From positions 1,860,001 to 1,924,000 of the forward strand of contig CM074129.1 in NCBI GenBank assembly GCA_037178625.1: a DNA stretch of 64,000 bases, given 5' to 3'. Shown here piece by piece: positions 63,276 through 64,000 of this stretch (position 1 is the stretch's first letter; each line of letters begins with the position of its first letter). A program made the translations under genes and the position numbers. The notes beneath the pieces were generated by a model, which saw only the letters and a list, made by a program, of their open reading frames with translations, was not told the DNA's origin and did no database searches. Origin of the DNA: Skeletonema tropicum. Its lineage: Eukaryota > Bacillariophyta > Thalassiosirophyceae > Thalassiosirales > Thalassiosiraceae.

Positions 63276-64000
63276 TTATAGTATCAATTGTTTTGACAAT
63301 GTTTGACTTGACGTACTGGAAGAATTCAAGCCACCACAAATGTTCTTCAGCTGTTCAAACCCTACTATCGATGATCGCCACAGTGCAGTTCCCTTCAACG
63401 TGTGCCCACGGGCGTCTTCTATTTGAACAAGTGCATAGTCGCCACGTGATAACTCCACCTTCGTCTTCATTGCAAGGAGAGATTGACCATCAATGTCTAA
63501 TACAGAGCCAGATGACTGTAAGTGCTTCAACACTTCTTCCTCTGTGGCAAAGCTCCCCGCTGGGAAAACTACCCGTTTGTTTTGATCAGTTCTTCCGGAG
63601 AATGTTCTATTGTCTGGAGTACTCTTTTTGGACTCTCCTTCGACGAGGACTAATCTCAGCCTCCCAACCTCCACTTCATTATTACGAAGCTGCACTTCCC
63701 TACGGAACGTATTGATAACTTCATTTAATCTTCGATTCTTTACATCCGCAGGAACATCATCTTCCATCGTTCGATGAGCGTGTGTCTTTCCTCTCATACT
63801 GTAAGCAAACATAAACGCCTGGTCGAACTGAACCTTCTCCATTAATGAAATAGTGTCATGATGCTCTTCCTCAGTTTCACCACAAAAGCCGGAAATGAAA
63901 TCACTTGAAATGGCTACATCGGGAATCAATCTTACGAACATCATCAATCAATTCCAAATATGCCTCACGACTGTATCCTCGGCGCATCCTCTCCAGAACA
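63276..64000 (-). CDS. MiaB/CDK5RAP1-type tRNA methylthiotransferase, C-terminal part (partial)
   Basis: Only the C-terminal part lies in the window; the gene continues past 64000. Family enzymes are radical-SAM/[4Fe-4S] proteins that add a methylthio group to N6-isopentenyladenosine-37 of tRNA. Seen: ERMRRGYSREAYLELIDDVR, then IPDVAISSDFISGFCGETEE, VQFDQAFMFAYSMRGKTHAH and VKNRRLNEVINTFRREVQLR (end of the radical-SAM fold). A TRAM domain follows (VGRLRLVLVEGESKKS, GRTDQNKRVVFPAG, GDYALVQIEDARGHTLKGTA). Between IDDVR and IPDV the frame slips by one: CGTAAGATTG reads correctly as CGTAGATTG, so one extra A is present at about 63933. N-terminal clusters are outside the window. Convergent with the carrier-fusion gene, 46 bp apart. 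Confidence 0.88.

Noticed and set aside
63900..63940. GTAAGA donor in the MiaB-like gene as an intron start
   Set aside because: Any intron from there would delete the conserved IPDVAISSDF block; an inserted A fits better.

Overview
This is a nuclear segment of a eukaryotic microalga, most likely a centric diatom of the Thalassiosira/Skeletonema type. That is inferred from gene content: short GT-AG introns of about 85-155 nt, plastid-style presequences, a Pro/Thr 'PT.AP' repeat protein, MYND-Sel1 and RNI-type LRR families, a plastid-type glutamyl endopeptidase, and many small transposons. No RNA gene, CRISPR array or bacterial-style operon was recognised.

Layout. 1-6.9 kb: a truncated MYND/Sel1 gene between 223-bp inverted repeats, two coiled-coil proteins, a small membrane protein and a metaxin/SAM37-like protein. 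7-8.5 kb: transposable element A. 8.9-13.6 kb: glutamyl endopeptidase, a DUF2306-like membrane protein and an NAD(P)-binding Rossmann protein. 14.6-17.7 kb: an LRR gene and a CCNDBP1/GCIP-like gene, both with single-base frame breaks. 17.8-23.1 kb: a secreted CAP protein, a nuclear cyclophilin, a small membrane protein and a Kua/TMEM189-type lipid desaturase. 23.1-27.9 kb: a broken copy of a large signalling-type ATPase gene whose intact copy lies at 42.4-47.2 kb. 28-42 kb: accessory DNA with element B (sister of A, inverted), a PIF/Harbinger-like element, tiny hairpin elements, a transposon-like gene, a decayed Pro/Thr-rich surface-protein gene and an unrecognised basic protein. 47.5-52.3 kb: a plastid-type protein of unknown function, an LRR protein and a HIT zinc-finger protein. 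52.3-56.1 kb: a MITE, an unrecognised nuclear-type protein and a hAT element. 56.3-64 kb: an ABC1/UbiB kinase, a large repeat-bearing spacer, a Tat-like/mitochondrial-carrier fusion and the C-terminal part of a MiaB/CDK5RAP1-type tRNA methylthiotransferase.

The genes are independent eukaryotic units and do not form one pathway. Two themes stand out. First, elements A and B share a TA-flanked architecture with three tandem palindromes at one end, yet the palindrome sequence differs between them with both halves changed together, as if binding sites had switched with their recognition factor. Second, many otherwise healthy genes carry single-base, mostly +1, frame breaks. These are either residual long-read insertion errors or real recent gene decay.
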